Shown: positions 21,676 to 33,328 of the stretch, in pieces
Layout: every line of letters starts with the position of its first letter
Numbering within the stretch: position 1 is the first letter of the stretch
DNA from: Rutpela maculata
Taxonomy: Eukaryota > Arthropoda > Insecta > Coleoptera > Cerambycidae
Length of the DNA stretch: 64,000 nt
Direction of reading: 5' to 3'
NCBI GenBank assembly: GCA_936432065.2
Contig: OW386285.2
Span: forward strand, 101,313,869 to 101,377,868
Made by a program: the position numbers and the translations under genes
The notes under the pieces: generated by a model
What the model saw: the letters and a program-made list of their open reading frames with translations, nothing else
Databases searched by the model: none
What the model was told of the DNA's origin: nothing

Positions 21676-24079
21676 ATCAAAGATGTTAAAGATCTTTGGA
21701 CCATATGCTGGATGCGGCCACCAGTGTTGCCATCTGTAAACAAATAAATGTTGCCAACAAACGTGGCAAGATATACTAGAGAGTCGTCATATTTTTTAAA
21801 TTATGCGCTAATATGCTGGCACCTAATTGGTAGAATATCAAATAATTCCTTTATCATTTCATTGGCTGTTGGCTGATGATATCAACATCAATTAAAGAGG
21901 TTATGATTATTGTTTCTTGGGATTTGAGTGCGAAATTAAAATAACACAATCTTTTACCTAAAAATGGAAAATGTAAAACATAAAAGACGATGGCGAAGAA
22001 AGCCAAGTGGTGGCATCAAGTGCTGTATTGAAAATTGCTTGAGTAGAAGTTATATCGGAAGAACTTAAAGTTTTAAAAATGAATTGAACACCACACAACA
22101 AATGGGTTTTTGTAAAAGATTGTTTTCCTCCCTTTTCTGAAAAAAAATTTAACAAAATCTAAATGAGTCTTTTTACAAAAACCCAGGGGGGTTCGACTCT
22201 TTTTAAAACTTTCTTTAGCAAATTTCGATGCAATTTTTTTTTCCGCAAAACTGCTTTACTTTATCTTGGTAGTCATGTCACAAAATATGGCTTGGGTCCC
22301 ATGACTCAATACTAAGATATGACCAATCTAAATTTCACAAGGCGCGGCTGACAAATACCTACATTGAAAAAGTAAACGAGTGAACAATATAGTCCGGCTT
22401 TGCATTCTGCACCCCTTGCGTCTCACCAAAACCGCCTAGATGGGCAGTACTTCGATCACTATTCCGATTGCGGTAACTATAATAGTGTTACACTCTTAAT
22501 AAGGGGGAGGTAATTCTTACATTATTTGTTATAATATAGTTTTTTTAAAATATGGAAACTTTTGTATTTATTCATTCACAATATACTTGATCTTGGTCAA
22601 GAGATATTAAAGAAAAACCGCTTAATGCCAGTTGTCCTTGTATTTGTGTATAATAAGCATGACTCTTTTTAAAACTTAATATGCCATCGATAATTTCTAA
22701 ATATGGGGCTAATCCTATTTGTATACATTGAAGAACATTATTATTTAATATTAAGCCACCTTTAACAAGGGTTTTTACTTCTAAAAGGTGGTAACTTTTT
22801 TTGTTCCTTCGTCAAATATAAGTCTGTCAGGTGATGCAGCCAAAAGGCCTGGATTGACGATCAAACCGCATTTATATATCTTTTACCTAGGGAATAATTT
22901 TGTATATTTTTCTACAGCTTTTTCCTCATTTTTAAGGCCCAATGCCATCATTGCAGTTTGAATATTTCTTTTCGGCCACACTTTTTTAATTAATTTTGCA
23001 GATACTTCTGATTTTCTATTATGTCAAAAAATTTTGAAGAAGTTATTCTCTTGGTACGTTCATGGCACCTTTTGTCGCACATTCCCTGTTCTCTTGTATC
23101 TCTTTCGAGTAATTTAGCATTTTCTAGAGAAATTATTAATAAAGTATTATTAATTAAATACAAGTTTATGACATTTTCAGCAATAAGAATATTATCATAC
23201 TCTTTTAGCCATGTAATAGATGTAGGAAGGATTAATATATTACCATCATTACATGCATCTATTGAATTGATACACACATCTAAAGGATGATAATTATTTT
23301 TCTCTAGAATTAAACTAAACATATTAAATTTATTTTCCTTTAGACGTCTGGCTAAATGTAAAATGGTATCGCTGCTTAATTTATGATTTAAATGTAGATT
23401 TCTAACTTCCCTTCTTTTTCTAATGTTATTAATGTTATTTTCGTCTTTTTGTTTGGGTCATGTTTAATGAAATTTAATTCAGCCAGAGGAACAGTAAAGC
23501 TTTTGCTTTCCGATCCCTTACCCCACAGTTTCGGGGCAGAGCTAGATGCAATATCCTCTATGAAAGAAGCGCCAGATCTAAGAAAATCAAGCAATTGCCA
23601 CAGTAAAGCAAAGACATTTTTGCATCTGCCAGATATCCCACCCATGCGATTGCATGATGCATTATTTACATTTCCGTCGTTAGAAATCTTAGCATTAGTT
23701 TTATAAACCTGCTTTTTCATAGCCGCTGCAATGTTGGCCTTTATTATAACACAATCACCCATAGGACTGTAGTGTACAAACATGTTTGATACTTTGGAGG
23801 CTTTGTACATCCTATAACCCAACACATGATGTTTTACGCTTCCTTCAGTCGCTTGCTCTTTATATTCCACTATGCAATTTTCGCTAAAATTTATGAGGAA
23901 ATTTTCTAACATTTTTGACCACGTTCCCTTTGGTAACATCTCGTTTGAACTCGTTCCTTGCATTTTGGTTGTAAATAATGTTAAAATAGGGACTTTGCGA
24001 TTAGTATCGGGTTGCCAACACAATTTAATATATTTTTTTACCAATGGTAACCCTGGTGGCTGCCATATGGTCAATAGAC
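21676..24079 (-). mobile_element. DNA element encoding a SWIM/YqaJ nuclease-like protein
   Basis: Inverted ends: left gaccatatgctgg ... ggccaccag ... gttgccat (about 21697-21735); right atggtaac, cctggtgg and ccatatggtc (about 24044-24073). It interrupts the leader of a gypsy copy between a point near 21675 and 24080. Its one recognisable gene runs leftward from inside the right end. I see no DDE transposase. The superfamily is unknown to me. Confidence 0.7.
22540..24074 (-). pseudogene. SWIM-finger plus YqaJ-type recombinase protein, broken
   Basis: Starts at 24074 inside the terminal repeat. The first open part (24074-23388) contains a degenerate SWIM-like zinc motif (ASCNRMGG, then GRCKNVFALL, with Asn where His is usual). 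The motif is followed by SAPKLWGKG, a pattern typical of transposon proteins that join SWIM to a YqaJ nuclease. A second open part (23322-22990) has RDTREQGMCDKRCHERTKR and ITSSKFFDII, the start of the YqaJ (lambda exonuclease-like) domain. Further pieces in shifted frames down to 22540 encode LLAASPDRLIF and YYTQIQGQLA, core YqaJ motifs. Several frameshifts and stops make the copy non-coding today. Role in the element (resection, recombination or transposition) is not known. Confidence 0.75.
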
Positions 24080-24282
24080 TTCATTGTATGCCCATAACAA
24101 CAAGAATGGCAGGAGAGAAACATATGAAGGACTTATTTGCGGAGTTTACGAAGATGATGGCACAGCAACGCCAGGAAGATAAAGAAGAGCAAGAAAGAAA
24201 ACGTCAGGAGGAAGAAAAACGGCGTCAAGAAGAAAGAGACTGAATTGCCTGACCGGGACGTTCAGGCTTAAGGAGGGGGCAG
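24080..24282 (+). pseudogene. Gypsy 2 gag start fused to pol end
   Basis: ATG at 24089 begins a Gag N-terminus like gypsy 1 (TRMAGEKHMKD... then Glu/Arg/Lys coiled coil). At 24238-24241 it jumps to the last ten codons of pol (AELPDRDVQA in the related copies), but out of frame, so a stop follows at once. The polypurine tract aaggagggggca is kept. Essentially the whole gag-pol has been deleted. Confidence 0.88.
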
Positions 24283-24560
24283 TGTTATGTGTTTCAACCC
24301 TACAGAGACATGTAGAAAAATCTATAGGAGTACAGACATCCTCTGGAACATTGTAGAATGTGCTGGAATGTAGTGGAAAGATCCAGAACACATAACCTAG
24401 GGTATATAAAAGAATGAACAATTCAGTTTAGAGACAGTTGAGTTAGTACAGTTCTAATGGTCAGTTGAATAAGCAGTCAAGTTTGAGTTTAGTTGATGGT
24501 CAGAAAGTGAGCAGAACAGATCAAGGGACTAAAGTAGTGAATATATATTAAAAAACCCAT
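24283..24560 (+). repeat. Diverged LTR of gypsy 2
   Basis: Starts tgttatgtgtttcaacc directly after the polypurine tract and has a TATA-like tataaaag near 24402. Its sequence differs from the LTRs of gypsy 1 and 3, so it is another subfamily. The right limit is uncertain. Confidence 0.65.
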
Positions 24561-25057
24561 TTGAGCTAATGACGTCCTTTGCCCTGGTGGCCTTACCGCC
24601 TCCAGGAAGGTAGGGTGAGGGGATGTTGTAGTTTAAAAAGTTTGGATTTTACAAGAAGTTATTGACCGAGGACGGATTTTGAAAAGGAGACAAAAAAGGA
24701 CAAAAGAACAAAAACTAACCAAATTAACAAAAAGGGAGACGAATAGAGGGAATGGAGAGGGGTTTGAAGGTGAAAATGAAAATTATGGTACTTATAGGAA
24801 AGTGTGGCTAGGGAAATTGCCGGAAGATAAGCAACGCCTGGTATGGTAGTGGGTGTTTCAGGTCGAAAAGTATGGCATTATGCTGTCTGATTCGTGTTAT
24901 ATCATGGGTTAGCGGACTATCCGCTAGTGGGGTTATGTCGTGGCATAGAGGTCTGAGGGAAGTGTACCTATCAGAGTTCTAAATGAGGCGCATAAATTTG
25001 TGTTCTAAGACTCTAAGTTTTCGCATTGTCGTGGCCGGGATGTTGCATCACACCGGG
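24561..25057. other. Unassigned sequence beyond gypsy 2
   Basis: Less AT-rich than the surroundings, with phrases such as ttgccctggtggccttaccg. No open frame over 60 codons. Possibly an old retroelement piece. Confidence 0.3.
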
Positions 25058-25232
25058 CTGGCAGCATCACGTTCGCTGCTGATATTCTATTACTTTCCCA
25101 CTACTTTAAGACTGTTTCAACAATCCTCACTACATCCCGCAATGGTCCACCGGGTGTGAGGTTGTTGAAACAGTTCTAAAGTAGTGAGAGAGCAACGGGA
25201 TCTGCAATGAACGTGATGCCACCGATAAGCTT
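25058..25232. repeat. Fold-back MITE, ~175 bp
   Basis: ggcagcatcacgttc and ctactttaagactgtttcaa, cctca on the left return inverted as tgaggttgttgaaacagttc, aaagtag and gaacgtgatgcc on the right. Confidence 0.8.
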
Positions 25233-26610
25233 CGAAAATTGACATCACACTACACATTATTAAATATCTCGGTTATTAGATTCTCAAAAAATATGATTTA
25301 AGAATCATAGTAATCAGGAAAATATAGCAAATATTTCATATTAATATTTATTTTAAGAATTGAGAATTCAATGATTTTTTGATAAAATATGCTTCATGAT
25401 TGGCTCTATTCCGTGGTGTGGTTAATTAGAAAATTTTGATTGATGTCCTTATATACAGTAGATTTTTTACAAGTGGATTCGTAATCTACAAGGCATAAGC
25501 CACATATCTGGCAAGGTAATACTTTTACTCTAAAAGTGCCAACAGGCTGAAAAATCCTAATTAAATTGCACTCCACTATTAAAATATGTGACCTTTTACA
25601 GATTCTGTAGAAAAATCTACCTCTTTGGCATAAGAAATCAAGGGTTGAATTTTAAAACAGTTTCAAATTTTTGTTTTACTGTCTCAGCAATTCCTCCCAA
25701 TGATTTAAAAACGTAGGTAGGCAAATGACAATGTTTTTGCCCACTTTCTTCAATTAAATTCATTCAACTTTAGTAATATTACATTGAGGTAAATTCTGTC
25801 ATTGAAATTCAATCCATTATTTACATAAATAAAAAAAATATATTGAAAATAATATATAATATTGAAAAATTCATGATACAAAAAGTCATTTTTTTGGTTT
25901 TTCTCAATTTTAAGCGGTTTCATGAAAAATAAACCATCAACATGTATAGACAATTTTGAAGTAAACATTTCAACGGTTAAAATGAGCGCAGATAGAATAT
26001 TGAAATCGAAAAAAACACCAATAAAGTTTTCCGTGGAAGATTTTGTTTTTTTTTCTGAAAAATGTAAATATCTCGAAAACTACTTGTTTCCCAGATTCCT
26101 AATAAATCATGCTTATTCAATGCAAAAAATGTATACTTTCACAAAATTTCATGTAAATTGATTTAGTTTTACGAGAAAAAAATTTAAAAAACGAAAAATC
26201 GGTTTTCCGCCATTTTCCCGGAAAATTTGAGGTTATGATGCAAAATGCCTTGTATCGAAGTTTTAGATTTTTTTATTATCTACAACTTTTCCGCTAGGTC
26301 ACGTTTCGCCGAAAATCGCAAAAAAAATACTTTCAACCCCTAAACAGCCCCCCATTTCACAATTTCACTTTATGTCGTGTTTAATTTTTTCTCTTCCTTA
26401 TAACCTTAACTAAATGCCCCTATAAAAACTAACAAATTAAAACCAATGTGAAGTACAATGAAAAGACTTAATAGCGCCTTTTTTTACAACTTAACAATTA
26501 GTTTTATAAAAAAATCATAGTCATAGACTTCAGCCAACCATTTTTTTATTTATATTTAAATGAACAATTTTATAGCAATGGCTGAAACAATAAAATAATA
26601 TAGGAGCTTT
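25233..26610. other. Unassigned AT-rich sequence
   Basis: Short open frames at 25750-25968 (-) and 25922-26161 (+) overlap each other and match nothing. No RNA gene was seen. The phrases around 26220-26330 (gaggttatgatgc, cgaagttttag) look like old repeat DNA. Confidence 0.35.
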
Positions 26611-26931
26611 TTTTTTGCAAAGGACCCCGGAATAAAACCGAAGAAAATGTTGATTCGGTGGAATCGGCTGAAATTTTGGTATTTTGTAGTTCATGTCATG
26701 CTGATCAAAAGTTCTTATCACATCAAGCCAATCCTATGGACAGTTTTTGAGATACAGCTTGTCAAAGTTAGGTAATTTGCATCATTTTAGACAGTTAAGA
26801 ACTTCTCCTAAACTATTAACTTTAGCAAAAAATTGCAAGGGTCAAAATATTTTTGTACTAGTCCAATAAAGCTCAAGAATTTTTTACAGAATTTTTTTAT
26901 CAATTTTTAAGTTAGGTGAAATATAATATAT

Positions 26932-27370
26932 TGTAACGTGTTTCCACCCTTAGGAAACTACCCCTTGCAAATTCCGTGGGTTCCAAAAATTATAACAAGA
27001 GATGTCCACTAACACACTTTATTAAATATTTACTGGATACTTCACAATACTATTATTAATTTAAATACACTTTACTGACTAAAATCACAATGTTTATTAC
27101 TTTGTTTATCTTTGAACTCTTAACCTCACTTTCTATACTTTCTGAACTACTCGCTGAGAATGCGGTCGGTCTTTTATACCTAAAAATGACAGATCTCGAT
27201 TTTTCTGTGATGACGCCACCATTCTCTAGATAATTCCAGATGTCACCAGAACTAACTTCTGGTAGGTTTCTCGAGTAGGTGCAAATACACTACATTCAGA
27301 TATTCGGTCTGTTGAAGTCTGTGCCTTCTTTTTAGTAACCAACATAACCTTAAATTTTAAGCATATTACA
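26932..27370 (-). repeat. 3' LTR of gypsy 3
   Basis: 439 bp. Adjacent internally to the polypurine tract (read on plus as tgccccctcctt). It has a single base where the other LTR has gggttgcaac next to its final atattaca. Confidence 0.93.
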
Positions 27371-27381
27371 CTGCCCCCTCC

Positions 27382-30300
27382 TTAAGCCTGAACGTCCCGG
27401 TCAGGCAATTCAGCCTCTTTCACATACTTCGCCAGTCTATCTAAGTGTACGATCTTCATCTTGGACTTTTTGTTTCGTTGAATACGATAGACGACATTAA
27501 TTCGGGTAATAACAGTATACGGTCCTTCCCAAGGAGGTTGAAGTTTCGGTGACTTCCCTTTCTTCCGCTGTGGGTTGTACAGCCAAACCAAATCTCCTGC
27601 CTTGAACCCTTCTGAACTACCCTTACGGTCGTATCGAGCCTTCATTCGGTCACTGGCTATGGTGATTTGGTCTCTAACCAGCTCATGAACATTTCTTAGC
27701 CGTTCACTCATATTATCCACATAGCTGTTCACAGGAAGCTGTTCTCCGCCTGGTGTTCCGAAAATCAAATCACACGGCAGTCTGATCTCATGTCCAAATA
27801 CTACACGGGCTGGTGTTTGTTTCGTAGACTCATGGATAGCAGCTCTGTATGCCATGAGGAAGAACGGTATGTGGAGATCCCAATCACGTTGATTCGTATG
27901 AACCACTTTAGAGAGATGTTCTTTCATGGTCTTGTTGTGTCGTTCCACCATTCCATCTGATTGTGGGTGAAGGGCTGTTGTCCGTGTTTTGTGTATCCCC
28001 AATAACTTGCAGATTTGCTGAAACACCCCCGACTCAAAGTTCCTCCCTTGATCTGAGTGCAGCTCCAGGGGTACACCAAACCGACATATCAAATTATCTA
28101 CCAAGACTTTGGCGACAGTGACTGCTTCTTGGTTTGGAATTGCATAGGCCTCTGGCCACTTACTAAAATAGTCCATGGCAACCAGTATGTACTTGTTCCC
28201 ATCCTTGGTTACTGGGAATGGGCCGGCTATATCGATCGCGATCCTCTCGAAAGGAGCTCCGACGTTATATTGCTTCATTGCACCCCTACTTCTAGTCTGT
28301 GGTCCCTTACTGGCTGCACAAATTTTGCAATTGCGACACCAAGCTTCCACATCTTGACGACTATTTACCCAATAAAATCGTTCTCGTACTTTATTCAGGG
28401 TCTTACTAACGCCGAAGTGCCCACCGGATGCTCCATTATGCACTTCCTGAAGTACTTTCGGTACTCGACACCTGGGAATCACTAGACGCATAACAACTTC
28501 CCTGCCATCCGGGCGTTCCCAAGCTCTCTTTAGCAGCCCGTTCATGACTTTAAGTGAATCCCATTGGGCCCACAAAGCCTTCAATCCAACTGCCTTATCC
28601 GAAACATCCTTCCACGCTGGTCGAATTCCTTTCTCCTTTGCTCTCAATATAGCCCCAATTTCTGTGTCATTCAGTTGTTCTTGTCTCAGGGCTTCGGTTG
28701 TCCAATCGTCCGAAACCTCTATTTTAATAGTGTTGACAGCCACCGTACCCTGCAATTTCTCAACGTGGCGGCAGTGCTTGCAATCTTCCTTGCATGGTCT
28801 TCTAGATAAAGCGTCTGCGTTCTTATGAGATCTTCCAGGTCGATGTTCTATTTTGAAATCATACTGTTGCAGCCGTTCTATCCAACGAGCCAGTTGACCT
28901 TCAGAGGTTTTCAACTGCAACAGCCATTTCAATGAAGCATGGTCGGTCCGGATCTTGAAATGTCGTCCATAAAGATATTTATGAAAATGGTCCACTGATT
29001 TAACGATGGCCAGTAACTCTTTCCGAGTTACACAATAATTTCTTTCCGGTTTGGACAGCACCTTGCTGAAGTACTCGATCACTCTTTCCTGCCCATTCTG
29101 GATTTGGGACAGTACACAACCGACCGAAGAATTGCTGGCATCCGTGTCTAAAATAAAAAGTCCTTCCCGTTGTGGGTATGCTAGCACAGGACCAGTACAT
29201 AGAGCTGCCTTCAATTTTCTCCATGCCGTTTCACATTCCGGTGTCCATTGGTACTGTACTTTCTCTTCTGTCAGCCGGTGTAATGGCTTCGCAATTTCGG
29301 CAAACCCTTCCACAAAGCGCCTATAATAAGTGCAGAGGCCAAGGAAGCTCCGTACTTCATGAACGTTAGATGGTCTTGGCCAATCTCGTACAGCAGAAAT
29401 TTTGTCGGGGTCTGTTTGTATTCCATTCGAAGACACCACGTGACCAAGAAATTTGACTTCTTTCTGGAATAGCAGGCACTTCTTCGGGTTCAACTTCAGA
29501 TGGGCATTCCTGACTCGCCCAAATACTTCTTGAAGATTTTTCAAATGTTCTGTAAAGTCCTGACCCATAACAAGCACGTCGTCAAGGTAAACCAGGCACG
29601 TCCTCCAGGTTAGCCCTCGCAGCACGAATTCCATCAGTCTTTCAAAGGTAGCTGGCGCATTGCAAAGTCCAAAAGGCATCACGGTAAATTGATAAAGACC
29701 ACTGCCTGCTGAAAACGCTGTCTTCTCCTTATCATCAGGATGAAGCCCCACTTGCCAGTAGCCACTCCTAAGGTCTAACGTAGAAAACCATCGTGAGCCT
29801 GCCAACGTGCTTAACGTGTCGTCAATTCGTGGTAATGGGTAACTGTCTTTCTTCGTGACATCGTTTAATTTTCGATAATCGACACAAAATCTTAATGTTC
29901 CATCCTTCTTGGCAACCAAAACTACTGGCGATGATCAGGGACTCGTCGACTCCTCAATGACTCCATCTTGTAGCATCTTGTCTATCATTGCCGAGGCATC
30001 TTCTTGTTTTGCTAATGGAAGCCTCCTAGGTGGTTGTCGAATAGCGGGTGAGTTGCCAGTATTTATCCGATGCTGGACTATGTCTGTTTTTGTAAGGGCC
30101 TCTGTATTCTTGGCAAATACTGAACTTTCCTTTTCTAGGAACTTGATTGCCTCCCTTCGTTCATCCTCAGATAAATGCTCCAACTGGGTACTCAGCAAGG
30201 TCAAAACTTCTTGGTCTATTTACGTAGACGAATTTCCCTCTGTTTGTTCCTCGCACCTCGCTACCCATGTGACCGGTTCATAGGAGCCAATCGGTTTGCC

Positions 30301-32447
30301 TTCCTTAATTGTCACCGAGTGGGAATTTAAATTAACAACTCTAATTGGAATTTTGTCTTTAGTCCGGATTAAAGTTCTCGCCACAATAATATTGGATAGG
30401 GACTAATCGATTCGTCATCTTCAACTAGGCCAACACGGTACCCTCCAGGATTTCCTTCTAAGGCAGCATTTATCATTTGTTCTGAATGAGCAGGAATCTT
30501 GATCGTCTGTGTTGTTATCAATCTCGCTTTATGGAATTGGTCGTCTGCGGTTGCCAGAATAAATTCCTCATTTCCAATTTTTAAGACTCGCTCCCCTACG
30601 TCAACAATAAATCCCTGCTCTCCCATGATGTCCAGACCCAAAATGAAATCATCCATAATGTCAGCCACAATGACCTTGTAATTGAACCTCAACCGTCCAA
30701 CCTGCAGTTCCAAGTTGATTTCTCCATGGACCGCAGCCCTGTCCCCCGTGGCTGTCCGAATGATTACTCCATTTTGCTTCTTGTCAATCTGCAAGCCTGA
30801 TATAAACCCTGGCCGCACTATTGATGACGTAGCACCGGTGTCAATAGTAAACACGCATTTTCTTCCATTCACATATCCTTGCAACAACAGACTGCTTGGA
30901 ATTCTTTGGAGCTGGGAAATCTTTATTTCTCTGGGGGCACCGCATTCCCTAGCCAGCACAGCCCCCTTGGTGCTGGCTATCTTTAGTTTTCCTGCTTCTC
31001 TTCAACATTCACAGCATTTACTCGACTCTCTGAGTTCTGCTGTCGACAGTCTCGTTTCATATGTCCCATCTTGCCGCAGTTGAAACATTTAATACCTCCG
31101 TTCGGCTTTCCTTTATTTTGTTGTTTTTCCTGCTTTCCGAGGCCATCCAATTTATCGCATAATTTGGTGAATATTTTCTGCATCTCAGTCAGTAAGGGGT
31201 TCTGGTTCATTTCTGGTTGCGATTCTTCAAGAGTCACAGCTCACACTCTCCTTGGAGTACCTGTAAGCGGCTTCTACTTCGAGTGCACGCACCAAAGCTT
31301 CGCTACTACTTTGGTGTCTCGTCAGCCTCAGAACTCGCCTGACCTCTTCGTCCCTTATACCATCTAAAAAGGCCCCCACGGCTAATTGTTCCTGGAATTC
31401 TTTAGGTACACTCGGATACGCCAGGTGTGCCAGTCTCTCTATCGCAGCTTCAAATTCTTGTAAACTTTCCCCAGCTTTTTGCATCCGGGATTTCAGCTGA
31501 GTCTGGTATAATTGGGCAAGGTGTTGATTGCCATACCTCAAGTCTAATGCAGCTTCCAAGACTTTAAAGTCCCTTTGTTTCTCCACCGGGATAGTCTGAA
31601 GTAATTCTGAGGCCTGGCCCCTTAACGCCAGAACTAATGCCATGGCCTTTTCCTCGTTATCCCAGTTGTTCGCACATGCTGCTGCCTCAAACTGCCTCTT
31701 GTACGTCGTCCAGGAACTTTGGCCGTCAAAAGAAGGAGGTTTTAGTCGCTGACCTGATGATACCACCTGCTGGCTTCCTCTATCTCTCAACTGTCGTTTA
31801 AGCCGGTCTATTTCTACTTCAAACTCAGTTACTTTTTCTTCTACCTTATCTACTTTTCCTTCAACCTTATCTACTTTTTCTTCGACCTTGTTTATCTCTT
31901 CTTTAACTTCTTCCTTGACAGAAATGATTGCGTCCTGTTGTATTTATATTTGTTCATTCAGAATTTTCCTTAATTCTTCCTGGCGTTTTTCTTGTTCTTC
32001 TTTCTCCTCTTGCTGTCGTATCTTCAGGTCTTCCATAATTTCTCTCAATTCGGCTTTTTCTTCTTGGCGTCTTGTTTCTTCATCCTCTTTTTCTTTCCGA
32101 CGTCTTGTTTCTTCATCCTCTTTTTCTTTCTGACGTCTTATTTCTTGATCTTCCATAATTTTCTTTAATTCGTCCCTTTCTTCTTGACGTCTTCTTTCTT
32201 CCTCTTGACGTCTTTTCTCCTGTTCTACTTTGTCTTCCTGGCGTCTTCTTTCTTCATCCTCTTTTTCTTTCCGACGTCGCTTTTCTTGCTCTTCCTTTTC
32301 TTCTTGACGTTTTCTCTCCTGTTCTTCTTTGTCTTCTTGACGCCGTTTTTCCTCCTCCTGGCGCTGCTGTGCCATCATTTTTTGGAATTGTTCGAATAAG
32401 TCCTGTATTTGTTTATCGGATGCCATACTTCTTGTTGTTACGGGCAT
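27382..32447 (-). pseudogene. gag-pol of gypsy 3, with stops and frameshifts
   Basis: Reads leftward from ATG 32447: coiled-coil Gag N-terminus, Gag domain (31790-31227), CCHC knuckle (CFNCGKMGHMKRDC), protease (FTIDTGATSS, 30959-30369). A long open pol (29919-27382, 845 codons) then has RT with YLDD, RNase H (DTDAS, RKELLA, RTDHASL), integrase HHCC ending CRNCKICAAS, DDE core (IAIDIAGPF, SDQGRNFES, MVERHNKTMKEH) and a GPY/F module. Breaks: stops near 31944 (TAA), 30220 (TAA) and 29935 (TGA, probably from TGG), and frameshifts near 31240, 30970 and 30370. Pol domains themselves look intact. It serves as the reference for what gypsy 1 has lost. Confidence 0.93.
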
Positions 32448-32880
32448 ACGATGAAATTAAAATAAAATAAATTTAACTGTCACGTCAATATCGGTAATGG
32501 AACTTTCTAGACAAATCTCGAAATAGCACGAAAAAGTCTTATCCAGAGTCTTTTGTCACTATCCAGTTCAGAGAATTTAATAATCTCCACTAATGTCCAA
32601 ATAGAAAAGTTCTAGAAATTTTCACGCACTAAATGAGTCTTTTTCAGTGTCTCTATCACTTCTCAGTTCAAAGGATTTAATTATCACACTAATGTCCTAA
32701 TAAAATGTTCTGTCTCAAAAATGCACTTAACACTATTTTCCTGTTCGAAAATAACCCTCGAACAAATGTCCAGTAAATGAGTCCTCCGTGTTAGCACTAA
32801 ACCTCGAGAATACTTCTCGAACACTCCAGCACAACTTCAGAGCTCCTCTTGTCATTAAATTCCGCTTTCTGACACCAATT

Positions 32881-33328
32881 TGTAACGTGTTTCCACCCTT
32901 AGGAAACTACCCCTTGCAAATTCCGTGGGTTCCAAAAATTATAACAAGAGATGTCCACTAACACACTTTATTAAATATTTACTGGATACTTCACAATACT
33001 ATTATTAATTTAAATACACTTTACTGACTAAAATCACAATGTTTATTACTTTGTTTATCTTTGAACTCTTAACCTCACTTTCTATACTTTCTGAACTACT
33101 CGCTGAGAATGCGGTCGGTCTTTTATACCTAAAAATGACAGATCTCGATTTTTCTGTGATGACGCCACCATTCTCTAGATAATTCCAGATGTCACCAGAA
33201 CTAACTTCTGGTAGGTTTCTCGAGTAGGTGCAAATACACTACATTCAGATATTCGGTCTGTTGAAGTCTGTGCCTTCTTTTTAGTAACCAACATAACCTT
33301 AAATTTTAAGGGGTTGCAACATATTACA
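32881..33328 (-). repeat. 5' LTR of gypsy 3
   Basis: 448 bp. The primer-binding site lies just inside it (read on plus as cgctttctgacacca, 32863-32877), complementary to a tRNA-Leu 3' end. Confidence 0.93.

Larger units (their letters stand above)
26932..33328 (-). mobile_element. Ty3/gypsy retrotransposon 3, complete but ORF-broken
   Basis: Minus-strand element of 6.4 kb. The LTRs at 26932-27370 and 32881-33328 look identical except for a ~9-base difference at one end. TSD atat at 26928-26931 and 33329-33332. The uninterrupted target is seen in the second A-B junction near 33960, so the insertion is certain and recent. Same family as gypsy 1 (same LTR ends, primer site and protein). Confidence 0.96.

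Noticed and set aside
27382..33328. Possible env gene making gypsy 3 an endogenous retrovirus
   Set aside because: Pol is followed within 12 bases by the polypurine tract and LTR; there is no room for a third ORF.
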